A stretch of DNA of 64,000 nt, from positions 4,764,001 to 4,828,000 of the forward strand of contig NZ_CP150290.1 of assembly GCF_038051995.1 (NCBI RefSeq), in the 5' to 3' direction. The DNA comes from Paenibacillus sp. FSL H8-0537 (GTDB lineage Bacteria; Bacillota; Bacilli; Paenibacillales; Paenibacillaceae). The notes beneath the pieces were generated by a model. That model was not told the origin of the DNA, did no database searches, and saw nothing but the letters and a program-made list of their open reading frames with translations. The position numbers were made by a program, and so were the translations under genes. The number at the start of each line of letters is the position of its first letter. Within the stretch, counting starts at the first letter, position 1. This document shows positions 44,709 to 53,462 of this stretch, in pieces.

Positions 44709-46703
44709 TTATTTTTGATTCGCCGTCATGACGCTGACGACTTTCTCCAGTTGAAGCTCCAGAGAATACGGATCTTCCATAACGAACTCATCGTCTTTTT
44801 CACCAGATGAGCCGTAAGCATACACTTGGCCTTTCTGCACAGCAGGAAGCTGCTTCCACAACTGGCTGTTCAATATTTCTTCATTGCCTTCATCATCTGC
44901 CCCGTATAAAAAGATATGGTCGCCCGTATACTCAGAGAGAACTTCCAATGAAATACTTGCAAAGCCATCCTTCATATCTTTCGCCTGCTGCGTTGGCGGC
45001 AGCTCCAGCATTTGATAAATAGTTGAGCTGCCATAATTGCCGCCCTCAGCGGCCATTACATACAGCGCATTGTATCCGAATTGGACGATGGAGACCGTTT
45101 CGCTCGCTTTGACGATTCCGGCTATTTTCGCTTTGGCTTCTTCAACCTTTGCTTCATATTCCGTGATCCACTGCTCTGCTTCCTGCTCCTTGCCGAAGAT
45201 TGTGCTTACTTTGCGGAATTTATCGAGCGGCCCCGCTGTCTTCAGCCCTTCCCAATAAGGAAGAAACACCGTCGTGCCAACCTTCTCGTATTGCTCAATA
45301 TTCTCATCAATAGAGCCAATAATGAGATCCGGCTCCAAATACGTCAGCTTCTCCAAATTCAACGGAAAATCGCCCAAATCCTCTATGCCGTCCAGAACGT
45401 CCTGTGAAATACCGGATTTGCTAATCCATGCCTCATTCAACATATAGCTTCTAACTCCAACTGGCACAATGCCGAGCTTCAGCAGATGGCCCATATATTG
45501 ATCGGCGGCAACCCGCTGCGGATTAGCAGGCACCTCTACATCACCTTTAGGCGTAGCTACGATCCGGGTCGCGGCTTGTGGCTCCGCTTGCTGAGCCGCA
45601 GGCGATGTCTCCGCATTCGCAGCACTAGCCGACTGGTTAGTCGCAGATCCCGAAGGGCTAACACTCGTATTTGCCGCTCCCCCGCATGCGCTTACGAGCA
45701 AGGTAAAGCACATCACTAAAGCCATAACTGCTATTTTCGTTCTTCTTTGCATCAATAACTCTCTCCCTGTCCGATAATGAAAATGATTTTCAGTATCATT
45801 ATAGGGATAAAACGGAGGTTGCAGAACGGCAATTCCTTGCATCGATATGGGCAAATCCCGACCTTTCCCTTCCATGCCATACTTCTCTCTATATCGAGCT
45901 GGAGAAATCCCCTTAAATTTTTTGAAGCTTCGGCTTAAAGAATGGGCATCTGGGAAGCCTACGTTTTCGGCAATTTCCTGCAGGGTCGCATCCGTCCGCA
46001 GCAGCAACTGCGTCGTACGCTGGGTCCGGATCTGGCCTATGTAATGCATAGGGCTGCTGCCTGTTTTATTTTTGAACAGTCTCGACAGATGCCCTTCGCT
46101 GCATTCCAATGCCACAGCGATCATATCCAGCGTAAGCGGCTTAGTGTAATGCTCATGAATATGGTGAATGGCCATCGCTGCTAGGTCCGGTCGAATCGGG
46201 TCCATTTCCTGCTGATGCCATTGCCAAAGCAGCTCATAGACGAACTGGTAAAAGCCTGCCTTCACCTGCAGCCTGCCCAGCCCCGTCTCCTGCCTCCACT
46301 CCTCATACAAACGCTCGACTTTATCGAATAAAGCAAGCGGCGCGCTAGGCTCAAACGCATATTGATAATGGAAAGGATTATCCTTCTCTATCCGCTTCGC
46401 TAGATCCTGTGCGCTCGGCAGCGCAAGCGTCGGCTTGTACAAAATCATATAATATTCCAGCTCATCCTCCGCCAAAATAGTCAAGCTCATGCCTTTGCCG
46501 CCATGAAAAATATAAAATCGCTTAGCCACATGCATTTGCCGGTCCAGCCAGATTTTCGCGTTTCCCCGCACCGTATACATAAACGCACTGGCTGGCAGCC
46601 GATAAGAGGAAAGCTCTTCCCCTTTGTCCATTGCCGAATAGCGAATATCAATTATTTTAATAAAAACATGATTCCATAGCCTTATATGTTCATTTAATTG
46701 CAT
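44709..46703 (-). CDS. AraC regulator continuous in frame with siderophore-binding lipoprotein (copy 1)
   Basis: One uninterrupted frame of 664 codons. Residues 1-175 are an AraC-type sensor and 178-276 the double HTH (LDMIAVALECSEGHLSRLFK, LQEIAENVGFPDAHSLSRSF). After a linker (277-317), Met318 starts a normal lipoprotein: MQRRTKIAVMALVMC, lipobox LLVSACGG, Ser/Ala-rich linker, then a FepB/FhuD-type domain. The internal ATG (45752) has AGGGAGAG eight bases upstream and a Fur box in front. Either two products are made (cytoplasmic-to-outside fusion and free lipoprotein), or the lipoprotein is a separate gene in the same frame. It is paralogous to the next ORF over both halves. No permease is adjacent. 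Confidence 0.85.
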   Translation of the reverse strand: MQLNEHIRLWNHVFIKIIDIRYSAMDKGEELSSYRLPASAFMYTVRGNAKIWLDRQMHVAKRFYIFHGGKGMSLTILAEDELEYYMILYKPTLALPSAQDLAKRIEKDNPFHYQYAFEPSAPLALFDKVERLYEEWRQETGLGRLQVKAGFYQFVYELLWQWHQQEMDPIRPDLAAMAIHHIHEHYTKPLTLDMIAVALECSEGHLSRLFKNKTGSSPMHYIGQIRTQRTTQLLLRTDATLQEIAENVGFPDAHSLSRSFKKFKGISPARYREKYGMEGKGRDLPISMQGIAVLQPPFYPYNDTENHFHYRTGRELLMQRRTKIAVMALVMCFTLLVSACGGAANTSVSPSGSATNQSASAANAETSPAAQQAEPQAATRIVATPKGDVEVPANPQRVAADQYMGHLLKLGIVPVGVRSYMLNEAWISKSGISQDVLDGIEDLGDFPLNLEKLTYLEPDLIIGSIDENIEQYEKVGTTVFLPYWEGLKTAGPLDKFRKVSTIFGKEQEAEQWITEYEAKVEEAKAKIAGIVKASETVSIVQFGYNALYVMAAEGGNYGSSTIYQMLELPPTQQAKDMKDGFASISLEVLSEYTGDHIFLYGADDEGNEEILNSQLWKQLPAVQKGQVYAYGSSGEKDDEFVMEDPYSLELQLEKVVSVMTANQK
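45773..45791. promoter_or_regulatory. Fur box inside copy 1, before the internal lipoprotein start
   Basis: GATAATGAAAATGATTTTC matches the Fur consensus at 15 of 19 positions, with ATCATTAT just beyond. On the minus strand the same bases encode part of the linker (ENHFHY). It lies 21 bp upstream of the internal ATG. Confidence 0.75.
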
Positions 46704-46760
46704 ACTGCCGCTTCACTCCCCTGTTGCAAACCCACCCGAACGTTTAAATTAGTTCCATTA

Positions 46761-46779
46761 TAATTGATAATCATTCTTA
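46761..46779. promoter_or_regulatory. Possible Fur box before copy 1
   Basis: On the minus strand AAGAATGATTATCAATTAT contains the 11-base core AATGATTATCA of the Fur consensus. It lies about 60 bp upstream of the AraC start, so the whole ORF may also be iron-controlled. Confidence 0.55.
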
Positions 46780-46850
46780 GTGGCAACCAATTCAGGATAC
46801 TTTAATGAGCAGTGTTCCGTATAAAAATCGTATACTTTCCTATATTAAAA

Positions 46851-46886
46851 AAACGCTCTGCTCTGAATGAATAGAGCAGAACGTTT
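46851..46886 (-). terminator. Rho-independent terminator after copy 2
   Basis: AAACGCTCTGCTCT (46851-46864) pairs with AGAGCAGAACGTTT (46873-46886) with one mismatch; TTTTTTTAATA follows on the minus strand. Confidence 0.8.
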
Positions 46887-46902
46887 CATAGCCGTCTTAC
46901 AG

Positions 46903-48861
46903 TTACTTGTTTGCCGTTGTCGCCAGCAAAGCGTTCGTAATGACATCCAACTGCGTATTCAACGAATAAAGATCGGTGTAATAAAACAAGCCGAAATCCG
47001 CATCGATGACATGCCCGGCCTTCACCGCAGGCAAGCTGCTCCAAACCGGATGTCCCGACAGATCATCCATCCCCTCCCAAGAGGAGCGTATCACATAATC
47101 GCCCGCAAATTGCGACAGCACTTCCATAGATACCATTTCGCTTTCTACCATTTTCGTCTTCTCCAGCTTCTGCTGAATGATTTCCGGTGCTTTCATGCCT
47201 AAATAATCATAAACGATTTGCGAGCCCCGACCATATTCCTTGCTTTCAATGATCAGCATTTCTTTCGTGCCGCCTTCAATAATCGTAATTGTCTTGTCCA
47301 GCAAGCCAGCCAAGCGAAGCTTTTCTTTGCTCTCTTCCACCTTGCTCTGGAAGCTATCCAGCAGCGCCTGCGCTTCCTTTTCCTTGCCAAACACTTCACC
47401 AAGCTTCGTAATCCGCTCCACTGTTGATACTTGATCGGCAGGAATGAGCACGGTTGGCACAATATCCTTAAGCACCCTGTAATTATCCTCGGAATTGGCG
47501 ATTATCAGATCCGGATCAAGCGCCATGACCGCCTCCGGGTTCGTTTCATTCCAGTGGCCCAGCGATTCCACACCTTCCAATTGCTCTGAGAAGGCTGCGC
47601 CATCATAAACTTCAGAAATGCCGATTGGCTTAATGCCAAGAGCAACTGCATCACCGAGCATATACAGCACAACGATACGCTTTGGCTCCGCTGGAACAAC
47701 AACATCACCTTTTATCGTGGATATGGTCCGTGTACTCGCTTCCCTAGCAGTATCGGCATTAGCCGCAGTAGCTGCGGTTACATTCGTCGCAGCCTGGGAT
47801 GTGTTTGAACCCGCATTGGTTCCTCCAGTAGAGCAAGCGCCAAGCACTAATGTCAAGCTGAGCAGCATGCTCAATACGAGCGCTGAATTTTTATTTCTTT
47901 TCATATCTGTAAACCCTCCGTTATAATATTGATAATGATTATCACCACCATCCATACTATAACGTTGCCGTTCGTACGATCCAATGGACAATTTGGCACT
48001 GCCCAATGGACTATCTTCCTTTATGCTGCCGCCTCGCTCCTTGGCCTGATAACGTGCTGGCGATAGGCCCGTCTGCTTCTTAAATAAACGGCTGAAATAA
48101 TATTCATCCGTATAACCGACATACGCTGCGATATCCCGAAGCGTCGCTCCCGACTCCAGCAGCAGCTTTTTCGCTTCCTTAATGCGAATTTGAATGAGAT
48201 AATCAATCGGGCTTGCGCCCGTCTGCTTCTTAAATTTCATCGACAGATAACGCGGACTATAGTTAAAGCGATTGGCAAGCTCGTCCAGTGATATCCCTTC
48301 TTGATAATGCTCATGCAGAAAACGTATTGCCTGAGTGACAAGATCCGGCTCGCCGCTCGCCATCTCCGTAGTTTTCAGCTGGCCCAGCACCTCGTGTACA
48401 AATTGGTAAAACAACCCCTTAATTTGCACGCTGCCGAGACTTCCGTCATTTCGGAGCGTCTGATTCATCGTTGACATCAGCACGAGCATGGCCAGCGGCT
48501 CATCGGGCTCAAACCCATATTGAATTTCAAAAGGGCTTCGGCGCTCCAGCAGCTGGCGAATTTCCCTCCAGCCCGAGAAAGCGAGCTTTGCCCGATAGTA
48601 CAGCAAATAAAATTCAAATTCTTCCTGCGCTTCGACTTCCAGCTGCATTCCCTTTGCGCCATGCAGCAAATAAAATCGTCGCGACTGATAAAAATGGCCG
48701 TCCAGGCGCAAATTCGCCGCTCCTTTTACCCCATACAAAAAACCGCTAGCCGGAAAACGATAATCACTCAGCCGTTCCCCAGCATTCATGATAATATGCC
48801 TTATATCAAATATTTTCACCGCCGTATGATTCCATACGGTTATATGCTCACCCAGCTTCAT
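46903..48861 (-). CDS. AraC regulator continuous in frame with siderophore-binding lipoprotein (copy 2)
   Basis: One frame of 652 codons with the same plan as copy 1. Residues about 1-175 form the sensor and 180-275 the double HTH (LDELANRFNYSPRYLSMKFK, LRDIAAYVGYTDEYYFSRLF). The linker is 276-319, then Met320 begins a lipoprotein (MKRNKNSALVLSMLLSLTL, lipobox LVLGACST) with a FepB/FhuD-type domain (VVLYMLGDAVALGIKPIGI). The internal ATG 47904 has GGAGGGT eight bases upstream, and a near-consensus Fur box lies 26 bp before it, within coding sequence. The full product would place the HTH inside and the receptor outside the membrane. Internal initiation would give a normal lipoprotein. Confidence 0.85.
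   Translation of the reverse strand: MKLGEHITVWNHTAVKIFDIRHIIMNAGERLSDYRFPASGFLYGVKGAANLRLDGHFYQSRRFYLLHGAKGMQLEVEAQEEFEFYLLYYRAKLAFSGWREIRQLLERRSPFEIQYGFEPDEPLAMLVLMSTMNQTLRNDGSLGSVQIKGLFYQFVHEVLGQLKTTEMASGEPDLVTQAIRFLHEHYQEGISLDELANRFNYSPRYLSMKFKKQTGASPIDYLIQIRIKEAKKLLLESGATLRDIAAYVGYTDEYYFSRLFKKQTGLSPARYQAKERGGSIKEDSPLGSAKLSIGSYERQRYSMDGGDNHYQYYNGGFTDMKRNKNSALVLSMLLSLTLVLGACSTGGTNAGSNTSQAATNVTAATAANADTAREASTRTISTIKGDVVVPAEPKRIVVLYMLGDAVALGIKPIGISEVYDGAAFSEQLEGVESLGHWNETNPEAVMALDPDLIIANSEDNYRVLKDIVPTVLIPADQVSTVERITKLGEVFGKEKEAQALLDSFQSKVEESKEKLRLAGLLDKTITIIEGGTKEMLIIESKEYGRGSQIVYDYLGMKAPEIIQQKLEKTKMVESEMVSMEVLSQFAGDYVIRSSWEGMDDLSGHPVWSSLPAVKAGHVIDADFGLFYYTDLYSLNTQLDVITNALLATTANK
47931..47949. 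promoter_or_regulatory. Fur box inside copy 2, before the internal lipoprotein start
   Basis: GATAATGATTATCACCACC agrees with the first 14 bases of the Fur consensus exactly (16 of 19 overall). On the minus strand it encodes GGDNHYQ of the linker. Together with the strong ribosome-binding site it marks a promoter inside the long ORF. Confidence 0.82.
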
Positions 48862-48933
48862 GCTGCTTCTCTCCTACTGTAGCTAAACCCCTTTTCACTA
48901 TTATAAATGATAAAACTTCTCAATTAAAGTTAA

Positions 48934-48970
48934 AAAGAAGAGCATATGCCCAAAGCACATGCTCTTCTTT
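48934..48970. terminator. Terminator of the AlkD-like gene
   Basis: AAAGAAGAGCATATG (48934-48948) pairs with CACATGCTCTTCTTT (48956-48970) with one G-T pair. TTTTTAACTTT follows on the minus strand. Confidence 0.8.
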
Positions 48971-49011
48971 CACACTATTCATTTAGCTATATGCTGTGGT
49001 GCCTTTTATGC

Positions 49012-49848
49012 TTATTTCAGCAGGTTGCGCTTTGCCCTCGTTACAATCCGCTTGGTTTGCTTCGTATCGGACTGCTCCTGCCAACGCTTGCATACCTGAA
49101 GCACCCAATCCGGATTCGTTTTGCCGGCATCATTCAACCAGTTGCTCACAGAGTCCTGCACATATTTTGCCGGGTCGGAGCATACGGCCTCCAATAGCGG
49201 CAATGCAGGAGCAGGATTTTCCTTTAAAGCCGCAATATGCTTGGCCCATACGCCTACCGGACGCGTGGCTTCAATAGCAAAGCGCCGAATATTGGCATCA
49301 GCATCTATTACCCAGCTTGCGAAATAAACCAATGCTTCTCTTAATTCGCGAATAATGGGCTCCCTTACAGCCATCCAGGCTATTTCACGCACGCCAAAAT
49401 GATGATCTGCCGCAAACGGGCGAATGCCAGCCAATTTCTGCTCCAAGCTCAATTGGGCATCGAGCCCGATCATGTATGCGGCCCAGCAGCGGACACTATC
49501 CGAGCGATGGCCCTCCAGCGCCTCATAAAGGCCGGTTCGCTCCGCAGCACTTTTGCCTTCCAACCATGCGAGCCACTCTCCCGCAATGGCTGGAATGATC
49601 TTCATGATTTTACACTCGCTGAATGCGTTCATCCGCAGCAGCATGGGCTCAGCATCCTGTCCAAGGCACAGCCCACCTGTTACGGCACGCAGCAGCGATT
49701 TATGGTCAACGGCCAGCCATTCGGTCAAATTGGCGCTTTCAAGCTTGCCCTCATTGAGCAGACTGGCAACCTTTGGCGGAATATCGTCTATTTTTCGAGC
49801 ACCTTTACGGTGCAAAATAACATCCGGTATCAGCATTTCGGTATCCAT
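49012..49848 (-). CDS. HEAT-like DNA alkylation repair family protein (AlkD-like)
   Basis: All-helical HEAT-like protein of about 278 residues. The start is ATG 49848 (MDTEMLIPDVIL), preceded by GGAAAGGGAGAG; the open frame to 49929 is unsupported. Features are HFGVREIAWMAVREPIIREL, ASWVIDADANIRRFAIEATR, RPVGVWAKHIAAL and KYVQDSVSNWLNDAGKTNPD, typical of the AlkD/DNA alkylation repair family (PF08713 type). AlkD itself excises bulky or cationic alkyl bases; many relatives lack proof of glycosylase activity. It is a lone gene with its own terminator. Confidence 0.85.
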   Translation of the reverse strand: MDTEMLIPDVILHRKGARKIDDIPPKVASLLNEGKLESANLTEWLAVDHKSLLRAVTGGLCLGQDAEPMLLRMNAFSECKIMKIIPAIAGEWLAWLEGKSAAERTGLYEALEGHRSDSVRCWAAYMIGLDAQLSLEQKLAGIRPFAADHHFGVREIAWMAVREPIIRELREALVYFASWVIDADANIRRFAIEATRPVGVWAKHIAALKENPAPALPLLEAVCSDPAKYVQDSVSNWLNDAGKTNPDWVLQVCKRWQEQSDTKQTKRIVTRAKRNLLK

Positions 49849-49964
49849 AAAACTCTCCCTTTCCTTTTTAAAAATAGCAGCATGCCAGTACGCATCGCCG
49901 GGCAATAGCCGATAATGCCTTCCAAGCAAGCTGCTATTTATAAAATACGCGATAAGGGATCGTA

Positions 49965-49990
49965 AAAGCTGTAAGGCAGCTTACAGCTTT
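49965..49990 (-). terminator. Terminator after Crp/Fnr-type gene
   Basis: AAAGCTGTAAG (49965-49975) pairs perfectly with CTTACAGCTTT (49980-49990), loop of 4. The U-tract is short on the minus strand (TTTTAC). Confidence 0.6.
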
Positions 49991-50009
49991 GTTTTGTTTC
50001 GTTTTGCAG

Positions 50010-50717
50010 CTAAGTTGCCAGACGCTCCAAAAGCTTACCTTGGTGGATGCAAATGGTTCTAAAGCCGGTGCTGATGAAGCCTTCTTTAACGAGCTCTTGA
50101 AGGGCGATCGTTACGGATTCCCGGCTCGCGCCAACGAGATGGGCAATTTCCTGATGCGAGAGCGGAAAGTTTATTTTATCGAATTCGCCCGCGCGAGTAA
50201 GTCCGAAGTCCTTGCCGAGCCGCATCAGCGCATGTAAAATTTTATCATGCAGGTTTCCGAGCGCCAAATGCTCCGTCAACTGGCTCATGCCGTTCAAGCG
50301 ATCGCTTAATACCTCAAGCAAAGACAGCATGAACCGGGGCCGATGAAGCAGAAAATTTTCAAAGCGCTTCGGGTCCATCAAGCAAATATCGCTGTCTTCG
50401 GCTGCTTCAATGTAATGGTTCCGCGTTCCAAACGAAATCATCGCCATCTCCCCGAATACATTGCCTTCGCTTAAAATATCCGAAGTGAACTGCTTGCCCT
50501 CCGCGCTAAGCTTATACAAGCGCACCTTACCCTTTTTCACAAAATAAAGTCCTTCGGCAAATGTCGCCGGCGTCTGAATAAAGGTATTTTTCGGAAAAGG
50601 CGTAATGACGGTTAGCTCCTCCATCTCGATTAAATCTTCCATCGACAACGAATGAAGCAGATTAAATTGCGACAAATATTGAATTTTATCCACGATGGGC
50701 CTATTCGCTTCGCACAT
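50010..50717 (-). CDS. Crp/Fnr-family transcriptional regulator
   Basis: About 235 residues: cyclic-nucleotide-binding-like beta-barrel (ITPFPKNTFIQTPATFAEGL, GEMAMISFGTRNHYIEAAED) with no FNR-type cysteine cluster, a dimerisation helix, and a C-terminal winged HTH (PLSHQEIAHLVGASRESVTI). The ligand is unknown. The frame overlaps the PadR gene end by 17 bases; a later GTG near 50693 is another possible start. Translational coupling to the PadR regulator suggests joint function. Confidence 0.88.
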   Translation of the reverse strand: MCEANRPIVDKIQYLSQFNLLHSLSMEDLIEMEELTVITPFPKNTFIQTPATFAEGLYFVKKGKVRLYKLSAEGKQFTSDILSEGNVFGEMAMISFGTRNHYIEAAEDSDICLMDPKRFENFLLHRPRFMLSLLEVLSDRLNGMSQLTEHLALGNLHDKILHALMRLGKDFGLTRAGEFDKINFPLSHQEIAHLVGASRESVTIALQELVKEGFISTGFRTICIHQGKLLERLAT

Positions 50718-51231
50718 AAACGAGCAGCTTTTGAAGCCAAGCGACGTCGCTCTGAATCATATGGTAGGCGTGGTCGGCCAGCAGCTCAAGCGGCTTGTGC
50801 TTCTCCTGCGAAATTGGCAGCGTATCCAGGTCCGTCCCTTCAATCATTTTGAGTCTATCCTGGCGCTTGTCAATTGCTTCCTCAATCAAATAAGCCAGCT
50901 TGCTTCTATCGATCTTGTCCAAATAAAAAAGCGTAGCATATAGAGCTGTTATGTTAGTCACGTTTTGATAAGCGGCATAAATTTCGGTTTCCAGCGCTTT
51001 GAGGCCTTTGTCGGTAATGCCATAGGTCGTCTTTTCTGGACGGTTGTCTGATTGAACGACCTCAAGCTTTTGAATGAGCCCTTTTTTCTGCAGTACATCA
51101 AATTGATAATACAGCGTTCCATCGTTTATGGGAATCGTATTGCCGAGCGACTTGAGCACCTGCTTTTTTATATCATACGGATGGCTTTCCGCTTCGCTCA
51201 ACGTTCCAAGAATAAAAATTTGCAAGGTCAT
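50701..51231 (-). CDS. PadR-family transcriptional regulator
   Basis: 176 residues. The N-terminal winged helix LQIFILGTLSEAESHPYDIK, then INDGTLYYQFDVLQKKGLIQ, is typical of PadR, and a helical C-terminal dimerisation domain follows. It lies 66 bp after the ABC-2 type permease gene on the same strand. PadR proteins often repress neighbouring exporters, so the permease is the likely target. Confidence 0.9.
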   Translation of the reverse strand: MTLQIFILGTLSEAESHPYDIKKQVLKSLGNTIPINDGTLYYQFDVLQKKGLIQKLEVVQSDNRPEKTTYGITDKGLKALETEIYAAYQNVTNITALYATLFYLDKIDRSKLAYLIEEAIDKRQDRLKMIEGTDLDTLPISQEKHKPLELLADHAYHMIQSDVAWLQKLLVYVRSE

Positions 51232-51297
51232 TGCATCGCCTCCATAACTAGCTTAAAGGGCTGACAAGCTGCTAGGGAGCCTGCCAACCCTTTTATT

Positions 51298-52455
51298 TTA
51301 CATGAATTGCGGCTGAGCTGCAGGCGTATTTTCCTCATTCGTAGCTTTAACGCCTTTAAATTGGTGAATCAGCGTATTGATCAGCAGTGCTCCAGCGCCA
51401 ATTAGCGCGAGTCCCAGCAAATACTTGGGCGTCTGCCCCCCGCCGAAGAGCAGATTGTAATCCAGCTGAATCGTGTAAAACATCGGGGAGATGTAGCTGA
51501 TTGCTTTGAAAAAGCCCGGCATCATTTCCTGGGGCATCATTGCTCCGCCGGCGATGGTCTGCGACAGCAGCAGCGGCATATTAAGCAGCATGCCCGCTTG
51601 GCCGGCCAGCATACAGAAGATGCTCGTAAACGAAATAGCTGTAAATAATTCAAGGGCGTGTAACATCCAGACTTTTAGAAACGTCTCGGCACCATAGCCA
51701 TGGATAGAGAAATAAATCGTCAAGCCAATGAGCGGAACGATTAAGGCCAGCAGCGCATTAAGCCCCTGCAAACCGAGGAAGGCTTTCCATTTGCCCAGCT
51801 GTCCTTTCATTTGCTGCAAAGCGCCAACACTAATCATCGAATAAATCATTGCCCCAACATAGCCAGCCATTGCCAGAAACATCGGAGCCATCTGGTTGTG
51901 CATGCCGGCAGGCTTCGGGTTCGTCACAACCATATTGGCAGATACTTTGGTCATGATGCCTTCCACCATCTGCTGCGCCTGCTCCTCTGGCAGCTGCATA
52001 TTTTGCAAAAGCCCTTCAAAGCTTTGCGTCTGAATTTGGGCAACCATTTTGCTGGAAATTTGGTCAGCCACACTTTGCATCGCACTGCTTGTCGTCGCCG
52101 GATTAGAATCATTCATGAAAAAATCCAATTGCGCTTGTTCACCCTGCTGGGAAAGCTGCTGCGTGAAATTTTGCGGGATATGAACGATTAAATGAACACT
52201 GCGATTGTCCAGCTCGGTTTTTGCCTGTTCCAAGCTAAGCCCCGTATTGATATGGAATGGCAGCTGTTCTTTCAACTGCTCAACCATCTTCGCTCCGGTT
52301 TGCTCGTCCTCGCTTACAATCGCCACCGTGAGATCAGGCAGGTTTTTTGGTACCGCGCTGTACCCATACATAAACATCCCGATCATCGCAATCTGATAAA
52401 AAACCATCATAAAAATGCCGCCGATTACCATTTTGTTTTTCAAAAATGCTTTCAT
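51298..52455 (-). CDS. ABC-2 type membrane permease (YhgE/Pip- or DUF3533-like)
   Basis: About 385 residues from ATG 52455 (MKAFLKNKMVIGGIFMMVFY), preceded by AAGGTGGAG; the longer frame is unsupported. One N-terminal membrane helix, a large extracellular region (residues about 30-210, rich in Gln and Met), and five to six C-terminal helices make the usual ABC-2 exporter layout. No ATPase is adjacent. Possible roles are export of a toxic compound or envelope component; the substrate is unknown. PadR regulation is inferred from position. Confidence 0.83.
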   Translation of the reverse strand: MKAFLKNKMVIGGIFMMVFYQIAMIGMFMYGYSAVPKNLPDLTVAIVSEDEQTGAKMVEQLKEQLPFHINTGLSLEQAKTELDNRSVHLIVHIPQNFTQQLSQQGEQAQLDFFMNDSNPATTSSAMQSVADQISSKMVAQIQTQSFEGLLQNMQLPEEQAQQMVEGIMTKVSANMVVTNPKPAGMHNQMAPMFLAMAGYVGAMIYSMISVGALQQMKGQLGKWKAFLGLQGLNALLALIVPLIGLTIYFSIHGYGAETFLKVWMLHALELFTAISFTSIFCMLAGQAGMLLNMPLLLSQTIAGGAMMPQEMMPGFFKAISYISPMFYTIQLDYNLLFGGGQTPKYLLGLALIGAGALLINTLIHQFKGVKATNEENTPAAQPQFM

Positions 52456-52530
52456 GCTCCACTCCACCTTATACTTTGTTTTATATACTTTAATTAGAGT
52501 AATTAACTTAGTGCAAACTGTCAATAAAAA

Positions 52531-52559
52531 AGCTACTATGACCATAATGTCAAGTAGCT
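52531..52559 (-). terminator. Rho-independent terminator of helicase/membrane-protein unit
   Basis: AGCTACT (52531-52537) pairs with AGTAGCT (52553-52559), followed by TTTTTTATTG on the minus strand. Confidence 0.7.
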
Positions 52560-52605
52560 GAGGATCATCCTTCTTGTTTTAGCAAGTCGGATAAATATAT
52601 TAGGT

Positions 52606-53424
52606 TTAAGAATCTTTTTTATAAATTTCAGTTTCATTGGAAGTTAAATAATAAATTTTGTGCTTATCAAATTTTAGTTTGTTAGGAAAAGATCTTTTTG
52701 CCTCTCTCCAAAAATACATTCCTAGTAATAGATTTGCATAAATACCCAAATAACTTTGATCAGGTGGAAGTTTCATCCAGGGGGCATGTATATGACCGAA
52801 CTTCAAATAAAACTCAGCAAATAAAATGGCGACTCCAAACAAAAATATACTCGTAATTCTCATTGCCCTTTTTCCTGAAAAGTGCTTAATATGTCCACAA
52901 TTTACAACATAGCTTTTTGACGCCTTGACATCGCCCTTCACCTTTAAAAATTTTGATAAATGAATAATTTGAATTACAAAACCATCGTTTGGTTTAAAAT
53001 ATTCAAAACTAAATTTCACTTCACTATCTCTCAATATGGCTTCAACATTGTTTGAAGGTCTAGTCATGCTCACAGGAGATATCCCCTTTATTAAAAAACC
53101 TGTTGCTACGAGCGGCATCGACTTAGAAATATCTTTTTCCTCAAGAATACTATTTCCTGAATTCCAAATTACTAAAAAAGTTCTTATTAGTTCATTTTTC
53201 TTCCTATATCGGATTCTACTAAAATTATCATTATGCGAAAGTGGGAACTTCTCGTCTATAATATATGTTGTATTATAGTATTGGTATGATAATTGCTTCT
53301 TGCTTGTGAAATAATAATTCGTGAGATAACCAACAATACTTCCAATAAAAATCCCAGATAGACTAATATCCAGGATCCTAATAAAAAAGACGACACTACT
53401 ATTATAAAATTCAAACAATTTCAT
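52606..53424 (-). CDS. Uncharacterised membrane protein next to helicase-nuclease
   Basis: 272 residues, AT-rich and unlike the flanking genes in codon use. One membrane segment near the N-terminus (residues about 15-38), a soluble central domain (about 50-185) with no motif I recognise, then two hydrophobic segments (TSIFLFGVAILFAEFYLKF and YLGIYANLLLGMYFWRE) and a charged tail. It lies 38 bp downstream of the helicase gene in the same unit. I do not recognise the family. The pairing with a helicase-nuclease in an AT-rich patch suggests a defence or accessory role, which is inference only. Confidence 0.7.
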   Translation of the reverse strand: MKLFEFYNSSVVFFIRILDISLSGIFIGSIVGYLTNYYFTSKKQLSYQYYNTTYIIDEKFPLSHNDNFSRIRYRKKNELIRTFLVIWNSGNSILEEKDISKSMPLVATGFLIKGISPVSMTRPSNNVEAILRDSEVKFSFEYFKPNDGFVIQIIHLSKFLKVKGDVKASKSYVVNCGHIKHFSGKRAMRITSIFLFGVAILFAEFYLKFGHIHAPWMKLPPDQSYLGIYANLLLGMYFWREAKRSFPNKLKFDKHKIYYLTSNETEIYKKDS

Positions 53425-53462
53425 TTTAATTTCCTCTTCACAATTTAGAGACTTTATCCATT

